Source: JAJPJX01 sp964568355 (GTDB lineage Bacteria > Acidobacteriota > Terriglobia > Bryobacterales > Bryobacteraceae). Taken from it: 12,422 nt of DNA. The position numbers and the translations under genes are program-made. Below, piece after piece: positions 1-6,269 of the stretch. The DNA is taken from the NCBI GenBank assembly GCA_964568355.1, contig CAZMRK010000215.1:1-12422 (forward strand), written 5' to 3'. The notes under the pieces were generated by a model that saw nothing but the letters and a program-made list of their open reading frames with translations, had not been told where the DNA came from and did not search any database. Every line of letters begins with the position of its first letter. The stretch's first letter is position 1.

Positions 1-1
1 G

Positions 2-394
2 TGCGGCGCGTTGCACTTTTACAGTCCCACGACGGCCGAGATCCGCTCTTTGGCCGTGGATGAGGCATGGAAGACGCATGGGGTCGGACGGCAGTTGATC
101 GAAGCGCTGGTGGAAGAAGCCCGAGAGTTTTCGCTACACGCTGTGTTTGCATTTACGTACGTCCCGGAATTCTTCCGGAAGATGGGCTTTCAGGAAGTGG
201 AACGTGGGGCGCTGCCTCTAAAGGCATGGAAGGATTGCCTGAGGTGCCCGAAATTCCATTGCTGCGATGAGATTGCAGTCATGCGGGTCCTGAACCCCGA
301 GTACTGGCATCAGCCACGGCTGGAAGCGGCCTTCGAATCCTCGGATCCCGAACCCCTGATTCAACTTCCGGTCGTCCGCAAGCCTCTGCCCTGA
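2..394 (+). CDS. GNAT N-acetyltransferase, ArgA-like (5' truncated)
   Basis: The frame is open from the left edge, so the N-terminus is missing; the in-frame TTG at 11 is probably internal. The visible part holds GNAT motif A (RSLAVDEAWKTHGVGRQL), whose G-x-G loop binds the acetyl-CoA pyrophosphate, followed by the FFRKMGF strand-helix typical of the fold. A cysteine cluster, CLRCPKFHCCDEIA, follows. The short stand-alone glutamate/amino-acid N-acetyltransferases of arginine synthesis carry the same C-x2-CPKF-x2-CDE signature, so N-acetylglutamate synthesis is the best guess. About 35 further residues after the domain are not recognised. No U-tract terminator follows the stop. The GNAT assignment is firm; the ArgA-like substrate is inferred from the Cys signature. 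Confidence 0.8.
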   Translation, partial: CGALHFYSPTTAEIRSLAVDEAWKTHGVGRQLIEALVEEAREFSLHAVFAFTYVPEFFRKMGFQEVERGALPLKAWKDCLRCPKFHCCDEIAVMRVLNPEYWHQPRLEAAFESSDPEPLIQLPVVRKPLP

Positions 395-408
395 AGGTCC
401 GGCGAGTA

Positions 409-440
409 CCCCCAAACGGGGGGGGGAAGACTGCCCCCCC
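409..440. repeat. C5 / G9 / C7 homopolymer block with two exclusive hairpins
   Basis: Five C (409-413), AAAC, nine G (418-426), AAGACTG, then seven C (434-440). The G run can pair either with the upstream C run (4-base loop) or with the downstream C run (7-base loop), but not with both. No U run follows on either strand, so it is not a normal intrinsic terminator. It lies between the acetyltransferase stop and the promoter-like element of the next gene. Function is unknown, and length error in a G9 tract is possible. Confidence 0.6.
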
Positions 441-495
441 AAAAGATCACACCCCAATTTGAAGAATTTTTCGACGCCCCCTTCCGAATTGCGTG

Positions 496-501
496 TATAA
501 T
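496..501 (+). promoter_or_regulatory. Putative -10 element (TATAAT) for the molybdopterin-binding gene
   Basis: A perfect TATAAT lies 60 bases before the ATG at 562, in the AT-rich part of an otherwise GC-rich gap. No good -35 box is seen at 16-18 bases; TTCGAC at 470-475 is about 20 bases away. A start near 508 would give a leader of about 54 bases that contains the hairpin around 523-538. Confidence 0.45.
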
Positions 502-524
502 TCCAAATAGGATAAACAACTCCT

Positions 525-536
525 TAACTGTGGTTA
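525..536. promoter_or_regulatory. TAACTGTGGTTA imperfect palindrome in the leader, possible operator
   Basis: TAAC-TGTG-GTTA is a dyad with a 4-base centre and can extend to a 6-bp hairpin with one G-U pair. It sits between the putative -10 element and the ATG of the molybdopterin-binding gene. An 11/12 match, TAACTGTGATTA, overlaps the putative -10 element of the sigma-54 activator gene at 9585-9596. No other copy was seen on either strand. An operator role is inference. Confidence 0.3.
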
Positions 537-561
537 GGAAGCAAACATCTTGTGAGGTCTC

Positions 562-1533
562 ATGAGAGCGCAAACGGTTGACGTGAAATCTTCAACTGGC
601 AGAGTCCTTTGTTGCACGGTGTTCCGTCCCGGCGGCAAAAAACTACTTGCCAAAGGGCATGTGATCAGTGACGAAGACATCCGGGTCCTGGAGTCCGAAG
701 GAATGGACAAGATCTGGGTGACCGAGTTAGAGGAGGGCGAAGTCGGCGAAGATGACGCAGTGTGTGCAGTGGCGAGCGAGATGGGCTGCGGCAGCTTCGA
801 GATCCGGCTGGCGGCGGGCGGACGGGCAAACCTGCTGGCAACCGAAAAGTGCTGTGTCTTGGTTGACGACGAATTACTGAAGCAGATAAACTGTACCGCC
901 AGTGTGGTAATCGCCACTTCGTTGAATTTCAGTTTCGCGGTGCCTGGGCAGCGGATTGCGACGGTGAAGAGTGCGCCATTCGCGGTATCTCAAGCCCAGC
1001 TTGAGGCGGTCACCGGGATTCTGAAAGAGCGCGGACCGATTTTGCAGGCTCGCCCCATCCGCAATCCTACCGTGGGCGTTCTCTACAGCGATCCTCTCAG
1101 CGGCGATCGCGCCAGGCAACTCTTTGAAAACATTATGCGGCAGCGCCTGGAGCGCTTTGGTGTGGCAGCCAATTACGTGCTGTCCTGCCTGGAAGATGAA
1201 GCCAGCGTGTCGCGTTCTTTGCAACACTTGATGCGGTCCCGTCCGTCGGTGATCCTGATTGCTTCGACCACCGCGCCGGCTGGACCGGAAGATGTTATCG
1301 GACAGGCGTTGGCGAAGGTCGGCGGCCAAATGGAAAGATTTCTGGCCCCGGTCGAACCAGGCAACCTTTTGCTGTTAGCATATAAGGACGACATACCGAT
1401 TATTTCGGCACCCGGCTGCTTCCGTTCGGCCAAGGCCAACGTAGTGGATCTGGTGTTGCCGCCGCTGTTGGCCCGCTATCGCGTGTCTGGGTGGGAAGTG
1501 GCCTGCCTTGGACACGGCGGCCTGCTGGCGTAA
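562..1533 (+). CDS. MoaB/Mog-domain molybdopterin-binding protein
   Basis: The product is 323 residues with no signal peptide or membrane segment, so it is cytoplasmic. Residues 167-304 match the MoaB/MogA/MoeA fold: a strand VGVLYSD, a helix, then ILIASTTAPAGPEDVIGQAL (232-250), PVEPGNLLLLAY (263-274) and APGCFRSAKANVVDLVLP (283-300), ending in CLGHGGLL. The PGNL and PGC-R-S-x-K-x-N segments resemble the Mog-like half of proteins that in some bacteria is fused to a MobA/MocA nucleotidyltransferase; here that half stands alone. Residues 1-140 resemble the N-terminal part of the same family, are cysteine-rich (C17, C18, C68, C76, C97, C98, C111) and have no recognised catalytic motif. A role in molybdenum cofactor maturation or delivery is likely but not proven. 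The ATG has a GAGG ribosome site 4 bases upstream, and the gene is monocistronic, closed by a strong terminator. Confidence 0.75.
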   Translation: MRAQTVDVKSSTGRVLCCTVFRPGGKKLLAKGHVISDEDIRVLESEGMDKIWVTELEEGEVGEDDAVCAVASEMGCGSFEIRLAAGGRANLLATEKCCVLVDDELLKQINCTASVVIATSLNFSFAVPGQRIATVKSAPFAVSQAQLEAVTGILKERGPILQARPIRNPTVGVLYSDPLSGDRARQLFENIMRQRLERFGVAANYVLSCLEDEASVSRSLQHLMRSRPSVILIASTTAPAGPEDVIGQALAKVGGQMERFLAPVEPGNLLLLAYKDDIPIISAPGCFRSAKANVVDLVLPPLLARYRVSGWEVACLGHGGLLA

Positions 1534-1547
1534 CAATCTCCTCCACC

Positions 1548-1580
1548 CCTGCGGACTGTAACCTCCGAGCAGTCCGCAGG
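1548..1580. other. 10-bp perfect inverted repeat between convergent genes
   Basis: CCTGCGGACT (1548-1557) pairs with AGTCCGCAGG (1571-1580) around a 13-base loop. It has no U run of its own and lies 14 bases after the stop of the molybdopterin-binding gene, just before the intrinsic terminator. It may stabilise transcript ends, or help terminate minus-strand transcripts from the dehydratase operon. Confidence 0.7.
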
Positions 1581-1589
1581 TGCTCCTCA

Positions 1590-1623
1590 ACCGGGCGCTT
1601 TCCTTAAAGCGCCCGGTCTTTTT
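1590..1623 (+). terminator. Strong rho-independent terminator
   Basis: A perfect 12-bp stem, ACCGGGCGCTTT (1590-1601) with AAAGCGCCCGGT (1606-1617), has a CCTT tetraloop and is followed by C then five T (1619-1623). It ends + strand transcription of the molybdopterin-binding gene right at the stop codon of the convergent dehydratase. On the minus strand the stem has no U tract, so termination is directional. Confidence 0.92.
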
Positions 1624-1624
1624 G

Positions 1625-2935
1625 TCACCACTCAGCGACCGAACCGTCCGGATGAAAGACGCGTGCCATGGGACGGGTACCCCCAAAGGGATATTTCTTC
1701 AGGGACTCCTCGCTTAGTTCAAAGCCCAGTCCCGGCTTTTGCGGCAGCGGGAACCGTCCGTCGACCATGCGCATGGCGGGAAAACCGAACCATTCCTCCC
1801 AGATCTTCTCCTGCCTTCCCGGCCTCACCTGGCTGCAGATTTCCTGAACCAGGAAGTTGGGCATGGCGGCGTCCACGTGAATCGTGGACAGCCCGCCGAT
1901 GGGGCCCTCGCAGGCATGAGGCGCCATGGAGATGCCCGAGGCATCGGCCAAGGCGCCCACTTTCCAGAGAGCGGTGATCCCACCCACGTGGTTGATGTCG
2001 GTTTGCAGGATATCGACGGCGCCCGTCTCGATCAGTTCCCGGCAGCCGTAGGCGGCGATCAGGCGTTCTCCGGTGGCGATGGGCGTACTCGACCGCCGGG
2101 CGATCCGCGCCATGGCCCGGACGTTTTCCGGCGGACAGGGCTCCTCGATGAACAGCAGGTTAAGCGGTTCCACCTCTTTCACGAGGATGGAGGCGACGCT
2201 GGGGCTGGTCTTGGCGTGAAAATCCACAGCGATGTCGATTTCCGGGCCCAGACCTTCACGCATGGTCTGCATCGCCTTCACGGCGCGATCAATGGCGGCG
2301 TGGGTCTCGATCCACTCGTAGTAGCCCGGAATGCCCGACTTGAAGCAGGAAACACCCTCCTGTAGGGCAGTTACCCGCAAGCGGCGCAATTGCTCCAGGG
2401 TGGCGCCGTCGGCATGATAGTAGCCGCGCACGCCCTTAGGATCGAACGGCCCGCCAAGCAACTGGTAGACCGGCAGGCCGAGCGCCTTGCCGCGAATGTC
2501 CCAAAGGGCCTGATCGATCCCGGAGATGGCCGAGCCGATCACCGGACCTGCCCGATAGAAGCTATGGACATACATCGACTGCCAGTGATGCTCTACCTGC
2601 ATCGGGTCGCTGCCGATCAGAAAATCGCGGAAATCCTGGACACAGGCCATGACGGCAGAGGCCTTTCCTTCCAGGGTCCCCTCCCCCCAACCGACCAGAC
2701 CTTCGTTGGTTTCCAGTTTGACGAATACGTAAGGGCGGTCGGACTGCGGCGTCAGCGAGACGCCAAACACTTTCACTCCGGTAATGCGGAGACGGCTGCC
2801 GATACCGCGGAAGGCATCGGCGCCGAGGGCGTTTTGAGCCGGCGCCAGGGCGCACTCGCAGGGGTTCGAAGCGGCGTAGGTCCGACCGGCCATCAAAGCT
2901 CCGGCCATACCTTCGAAGAACTGGCGGCGCTGCAT
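1625..2935 (-). CDS. Enolase-superfamily dehydratase, D-galactonate dehydratase (DgoD)-like, Tat-type leader
   Basis: The product has 436 residues, against about 380 for E. coli DgoD; the extra length is a leader and linker. Residues 3-7 (RRQFF), a short weakly hydrophobic stretch and TYAA at 19-22 form a Tat-type signal, suggesting export as a folded metalloenzyme. The barrel carries the full mandelate-racemase-type active site: K199 (CFKSG), metal ligands D238 (VDFH), E264 (FIEEP) and E290 (TGER), H240, and the D313/H340 dyad (QTDINHVGG, MAPHACEGP). VKLETNEGLVGWGE near residue 72 and the C-terminal SVAEW also match DgoD. The expected reaction is dehydration of a sugar acid such as galactonate to a 2-keto-3-deoxy product; exact substrate is uncertain in this superfamily. 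Its ATG shares one base with the upstream stop (TGATG), with AGGAG about 8 bases before it, so translation is coupled. Confidence 0.85.
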   Translation of the reverse strand: MQRRQFFEGMAGALMAGRTYAASNPCECALAPAQNALGADAFRGIGSRLRITGVKVFGVSLTPQSDRPYVFVKLETNEGLVGWGEGTLEGKASAVMACVQDFRDFLIGSDPMQVEHHWQSMYVHSFYRAGPVIGSAISGIDQALWDIRGKALGLPVYQLLGGPFDPKGVRGYYHADGATLEQLRRLRVTALQEGVSCFKSGIPGYYEWIETHAAIDRAVKAMQTMREGLGPEIDIAVDFHAKTSPSVASILVKEVEPLNLLFIEEPCPPENVRAMARIARRSSTPIATGERLIAAYGCRELIETGAVDILQTDINHVGGITALWKVGALADASGISMAPHACEGPIGGLSTIHVDAAMPNFLVQEICSQVRPGRQEKIWEEWFGFPAMRMVDGRFPLPQKPGLGFELSEESLKKYPFGGTRPMARVFHPDGSVAEW

Positions 2936-4011
2936 CAGGCACGCTCCTGGTATTTTTCGAGAACGGTGGGAGAGACTTCGATTCCCAGGCCCGGTCCGGA
3001 CGGCAGGGGCAAATAGCCCCCGGCCGCCGTCTCGACGGACTTTCCGGTCAGTTCGGAGCGCATCCGCCGGTCCGCCTCGGCCTCCGGAAAGGGAATCTGC
3101 TGGATAAAGAAGTTGGGCAGGCTGGCAGCCAGGTGGAGGGCCGCGGCGGTAGCGATAGGACCGCCTTCGTGGAACGGCGCCACCGCGATGTAATAGGTCT
3201 CGGCCAGGGCGGCGATACGGCGGATCTGGGTGATTCCGTGCTCGGAGAGGTCCGGGCGTAGAATATCGACGGCATCCTGCCGCAGCAGTTCCTGGTAGTC
3301 GGCCGCCTGCCGGAGATGGCGGCCAAAGCCCAGCGGCGTGACATTTTCCGTCGAGATTTTGCGGACGGCTTCCAGGTTGACCAGGCGGCAGGGCTCATCC
3401 AGCCAGAGCAGGTGAAAGCGCTCCAGCGTGGCGGAGAGCACCGAAGCGTCGCCGGGAGTAAGGGCGGAAGCGGCATCCAGGACGAAATCCACATCTCCGG
3501 CGGCCTCGCGCAAGGCCTCCATGCGCTTCCGGGAGGCCGCCATATACGCCTGGCCTTGATTGCGGGCGGCCGGAGGCAGGACAGGTACCGAGACCGCCCG
3601 AAATCCAGCGGAGCGCGCCCGCTGCAAAGAAGCCAGGATTTCGGCATCGGACGATCCGGAGAGCGGGGCCATTGCCCGGGCTTTGCTGCGCGTAGGTCCG
3701 CCCAGCAATTGGTAGGCAGGCGCCTTGCTGAATTTGCCGGCCAGATCGAGCAAAGCCATGTTGACCGCAGCCTGGACTCCGGGTGTGGCGGCGAGATCCC
3801 GGCGGATCGGCTCGCAGGCGGTGGCCGGCCTGCCGGTCACGATCCGCCGCGCCTGGTCCAGATCCGCGGCGGAAGCCGTACGGCACTCGCCAAAACCCTC
3901 CAGGCCCGAGCGGGTACGAAGCCGGAGCACCGTGTACGCGCGGCGCGAAACAGGTTCACGCAGCGGGAAAGCGTCCAGAGCGGCGATGGCAAGGTCAGGC
4001 ATAGGCGTCAC
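2935..4011 (-). CDS. Enolase-superfamily homologue lacking key catalytic residues
   Basis: 358 residues from GTG at 4011, or 355 from ATG at 4002; the GTG choice gives a GTGA overlap with the HAD stop. It has the enolase-superfamily N-terminal cap (ending near GFGECRT) and barrel (PAYQLLGGPTRSK onward), and ends GPGLGIEVSP like its neighbour. Compared with the neighbour's active site, D179 and D205 remain as possible metal ligands. The strand-2 lysine is replaced in AVSVPV (about residue 141), the DFH histidine by A181, the GER glutamate by R231 (GFGRHL), and the APH histidine by F280 (APFHEGG, with H281 beside it). This is seen by hand alignment only. It may be a regulatory or scaffolding partner, or an enzyme with altered chemistry. 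There is no signal peptide, unlike the next gene. The frame is intact with ordinary codon use, so it is not a decaying pseudogene. Confidence 0.8.
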   Translation of the reverse strand: MTPMPDLAIAALDAFPLREPVSRRAYTVLRLRTRSGLEGFGECRTASAADLDQARRIVTGRPATACEPIRRDLAATPGVQAAVNMALLDLAGKFSKAPAYQLLGGPTRSKARAMAPLSGSSDAEILASLQRARSAGFRAVSVPVLPPAARNQGQAYMAASRKRMEALREAAGDVDFVLDAASALTPGDASVLSATLERFHLLWLDEPCRLVNLEAVRKISTENVTPLGFGRHLRQAADYQELLRQDAVDILRPDLSEHGITQIRRIAALAETYYIAVAPFHEGGPIATAAALHLAASLPNFFIQQIPFPEAEADRRMRSELTGKSVETAAGGYLPLPSGPGLGIEVSPTVLEKYQERA

Positions 4012-4613
4012 CAGTCCAGGCCCCGGGCACGCAGTTCTCCTTCAAGCTGGCCCAGGGACTGAAACTGTACCGCATCGAGGCCCTGCTGTCGAGCACCCTC
4101 GACGTAGGCGGCGACGTCGTCGGTGAAAAAGCACTCTTCCGCACGGCAACCGGCTTTGGCCACCGCCGCCTGGTAGATGGCGGGCGAGGGCTTCATGGCC
4201 TTTACTTTGTAGGAGAGCACGAAGTCGTGAAACTGCCGCAGGAGGGGATAAGTGGCGCGGATCATCTCGAAATGGATCGCGTTGGTGTTGGAGAGCAGCA
4301 GCAGGCGGTAATTGCGGCGGAGTCCGGCCAGCAGGCTTTCCGGCACCAGCGGATCCGGCAGAAAAATGCTGCTCCAGATGTTGCAGAAGCTGCGATAGTC
4401 GAGACGCAGTCCCAGGATCGAGGAGATCTGCCGGACAAAGGGCTCCGGTTCCACCAGGCCGGTCTCGAAGCGCTCCACCAGATCCGTGGCGGCGAGGCGC
4501 GCGCGAATCTCCGCGGCGGGATAATCGCAGTGCTGTTCCATGGCACTGTAGCCGCGTGTGAAATCAAAAGGGATGAGGACTTTGCCGAGATCAAAGATGA
4601 CCGTCTTAATCAT
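4008..4613 (-). CDS. HAD-superfamily (subfamily IA, YihX-like) sugar-phosphate phosphatase
   Basis: 201 residues, cytoplasmic. Motif I is VIFDLGKVLI with nucleophile D8; position +2 is G10 rather than Asp, as in YihX-type glucose-1-phosphatases (DLGNV). Motif II is LLSNTN (S108), motif III is K141 in KAMKPSPAIY, and motif IV is FFTDD (D165, D166). The cap is the small helical type between residues 15 and 90. The substrate cannot be read from sequence; a sugar or sugar-acid phosphate fits the neighbours. The ATG at 4613 lies 25 bases after the transporter stop with no clear Shine-Dalgarno site. The stop overlaps the start of the enolase-like gene by 4 bases, so these belong to one operon. Confidence 0.85.
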   Translation of the reverse strand: MIKTVIFDLGKVLIPFDFTRGYSAMEQHCDYPAAEIRARLAATDLVERFETGLVEPEPFVRQISSILGLRLDYRSFCNIWSSIFLPDPLVPESLLAGLRRNYRLLLLSNTNAIHFEMIRATYPLLRQFHDFVLSYKVKAMKPSPAIYQAAVAKAGCRAEECFFTDDVAAYVEGARQQGLDAVQFQSLGQLEGELRARGLDW

Positions 4614-4638
4614 AAAGCGAGGGGCGGCGCCGGCGGCC

Positions 4639-6147
4639 CTACCAGATGCCGATCAGCTTCCACCAGCCAAATCCCACGGTAGACCAGATCGCCACGTTCA
4701 CCAAAGAGACCACGAATCCCGCCCGCCACCAACTTCGAAACGGCACATAGTGGTGCGCGTAAAACATGGGCGAAGGCGTCGTGCCGTAGTGGGTGAGACC
4801 GGCGCACAGGTTGCTGAAACAGGCGAAGGCGAAGATGGCCAGTCCCGGCGGCGCTCCCTTGGCAATCAGCACGGCGGTAAAAGGAGGGAACATCGCCAGA
4901 ATGTGAGCGGTGATGCTGGCAAAGCCGTAGTGCGAGTAGAAGTAGATCAGGAGCGCGCAGATGAACAGCGTGATCCAGCTTGCCTCGGCGAAGAGACTGC
5001 CCACAGACCTGGCGAACTCGCGGGTCAGGCCGGCGTCATTGAGCGCCTTGCCCAGCCGGACCAGGCCGCCGTACCAGATAAAGATGTCCCAGGCGGCCCG
5101 ATTGCTGACGACGTCTTCCCATTTCAGCACTCCGGTGATCAACAGCGCCGCGGAGCCCAGCAACGCCGATACGGCGATATCGATGTGATGGAGCGGCGTG
5201 GTCACCCACAGAGCACAGACGGTAACGAAGACGGCTGTGACGATGCCCTGCCCGCGATCCATGGGACCCATGCGTTTGAGTTCGCTGCCGGCGAAGGAAC
5301 TGGCTTCGGGGGTGTGCTTGATCTGCGGAGGATTCAGGCGGTAGACCACCAGCGGAACGATTGCCAGCGAGCAGAGCCCGGGGAGAAGCCCCGCCGCCAT
5401 CCAGCGGACCAGGCTCACCGGGTAGTGGAAGGTATCGGTGGCGATTTGCGCCGCCAGCGGATTGCTGGCCTGGCCGGTCATGAACATGGCAGCCGTTACG
5501 CAGATGCTCTGGTAAACGCCGGTCATCAGAAAGCCGCCCAGCAGCGCCGCGGTAGGCCCCGGATGCGATCCGTAGAGTTCGGCAATGGAGCGGGCGATGG
5601 GCAGCACCACTCCGCCCGATCGCGCGCCATTGGAGGGGATCACGCTGGCCAGCACCATGTCGGTCAAGGAGAGCGCGTAGCAGACACCCAGTGAGCTTTT
5701 TCCCACGGCGCGCACGAAAATCAGCGCAATGCGGCGCGCCAGGCCTGTTTTGAGCAGGGCGTCGGAGATGAAGAAAGCGGCCATCACCAGCCAGACCGTG
5801 GGATCGCCGAAACCGCTGAGAGCCTGCTGAATTGTCAAGCCGCCGAACAAGGACGCCAGGGTGATGGCGCAAAGCACCAGAGCACCCCCGGGAATGGGCT
5901 GCAGGATCAGACCGCCGACGGTGGCGAGGAAGATTCCCAGCAGGCGCCAGCCCTCCGGCCGGATCGACGCGGGGCGCGGCAACAGGTGCGCTACCACAAC
6001 GTAGATCAGCAGCAGAATGACGGAGCTGATCACCCGCCGGCGTAGACTTGGCCCATGAGGATGCGCGCCGTGGCCCGCGGGCGCGGAGGTGGTCTGCACG
6101 TGGACGTCGGATCCCAAAGCGAAGTCCTTCCCCTTCGAATCAGACAT
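4639..6147 (-). CDS. DASS/SLC13-family anion transporter (di-/tricarboxylate type)
   Basis: 502 residues from ATG at 6147 (MSDSKGKDF). An upstream in-frame ATG at 6225 would add 26 residues of low-complexity N-terminus; neither has a clear ribosome site, so the start is uncertain. After a polar, His-rich N-terminus the protein has 11-12 hydrophobic segments. The DASS signature SNGARSGGVVLPI is at S172-N173, and a second SN element (CFSNLCAGLTHYGTTPSP) lies near the C-terminus; these hairpins form the Na+ and carboxylate sites in this family. It resembles CitT and 2-oxoglutarate/malate translocators, which import or exchange dicarboxylates and tricarboxylates across the inner membrane. Placed just before the HAD and dehydratase genes, it may carry the acid that they process or an organic acid end product. 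Confidence 0.85.
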   Translation of the reverse strand: MSDSKGKDFALGSDVHVQTTSAPAGHGAHPHGPSLRRRVISSVILLLIYVVVAHLLPRPASIRPEGWRLLGIFLATVGGLILQPIPGGALVLCAITLASLFGGLTIQQALSGFGDPTVWLVMAAFFISDALLKTGLARRIALIFVRAVGKSSLGVCYALSLTDMVLASVIPSNGARSGGVVLPIARSIAELYGSHPGPTAALLGGFLMTGVYQSICVTAAMFMTGQASNPLAAQIATDTFHYPVSLVRWMAAGLLPGLCSLAIVPLVVYRLNPPQIKHTPEASSFAGSELKRMGPMDRGQGIVTAVFVTVCALWVTTPLHHIDIAVSALLGSAALLITGVLKWEDVVSNRAAWDIFIWYGGLVRLGKALNDAGLTREFARSVGSLFAEASWITLFICALLIYFYSHYGFASITAHILAMFPPFTAVLIAKGAPPGLAIFAFACFSNLCAGLTHYGTTPSPMFYAHHYVPFRSWWRAGFVVSLVNVAIWSTVGFGWWKLIGIW

Positions 6148-6249
6148 GATATCAGTGTGAGCACGGCGGGGGCGGGAAAGCCAAGGAGAAAGGGTGAGGA
6201 AGCTATCTAGCACACTCCCGGCCATGCTGAAGCGATGCAGAAACCAGGC

Positions 6250-6269
6250 AAAACGTCATCAACTGACGT
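6250..6269 (-). terminator. Weak hairpin around the permease stop codon
   Basis: On the minus strand ACGTCA pairs with TGACGT (6 bp) around a 5-base loop that contains most of the permease TGA, followed by TTT. This is a short stem and U run, at best a weak or partial terminator separating the permease from the transporter. Confidence 0.3.

Noticed and set aside
409..440. G/C block as an intrinsic terminator of the acetyltransferase gene
   Set aside because: A stem can form, but it is followed by AAAAGATC on the + strand and has no U run on either strand.
1739..2365. Open frames on the + strand opposite the dehydratase
   Set aside because: They are shadows of the DgoD-like gene, which has all its catalytic residues.
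2935..4011. Second enolase-like gene as a pseudogene
   Set aside because: There is no frameshift or stop, it overlaps both neighbours by a few bases, and the fold motifs are kept. Loss of catalytic residues alone does not show decay.
4558..5694. Long open frame on the + strand opposite the DASS transporter (378 codons)
   Set aside because: The translation is Arg/Gly/His/Gln-rich with no motif, and the opposite strand encodes a clear membrane transporter with family signatures. It is a GC-rich shadow.
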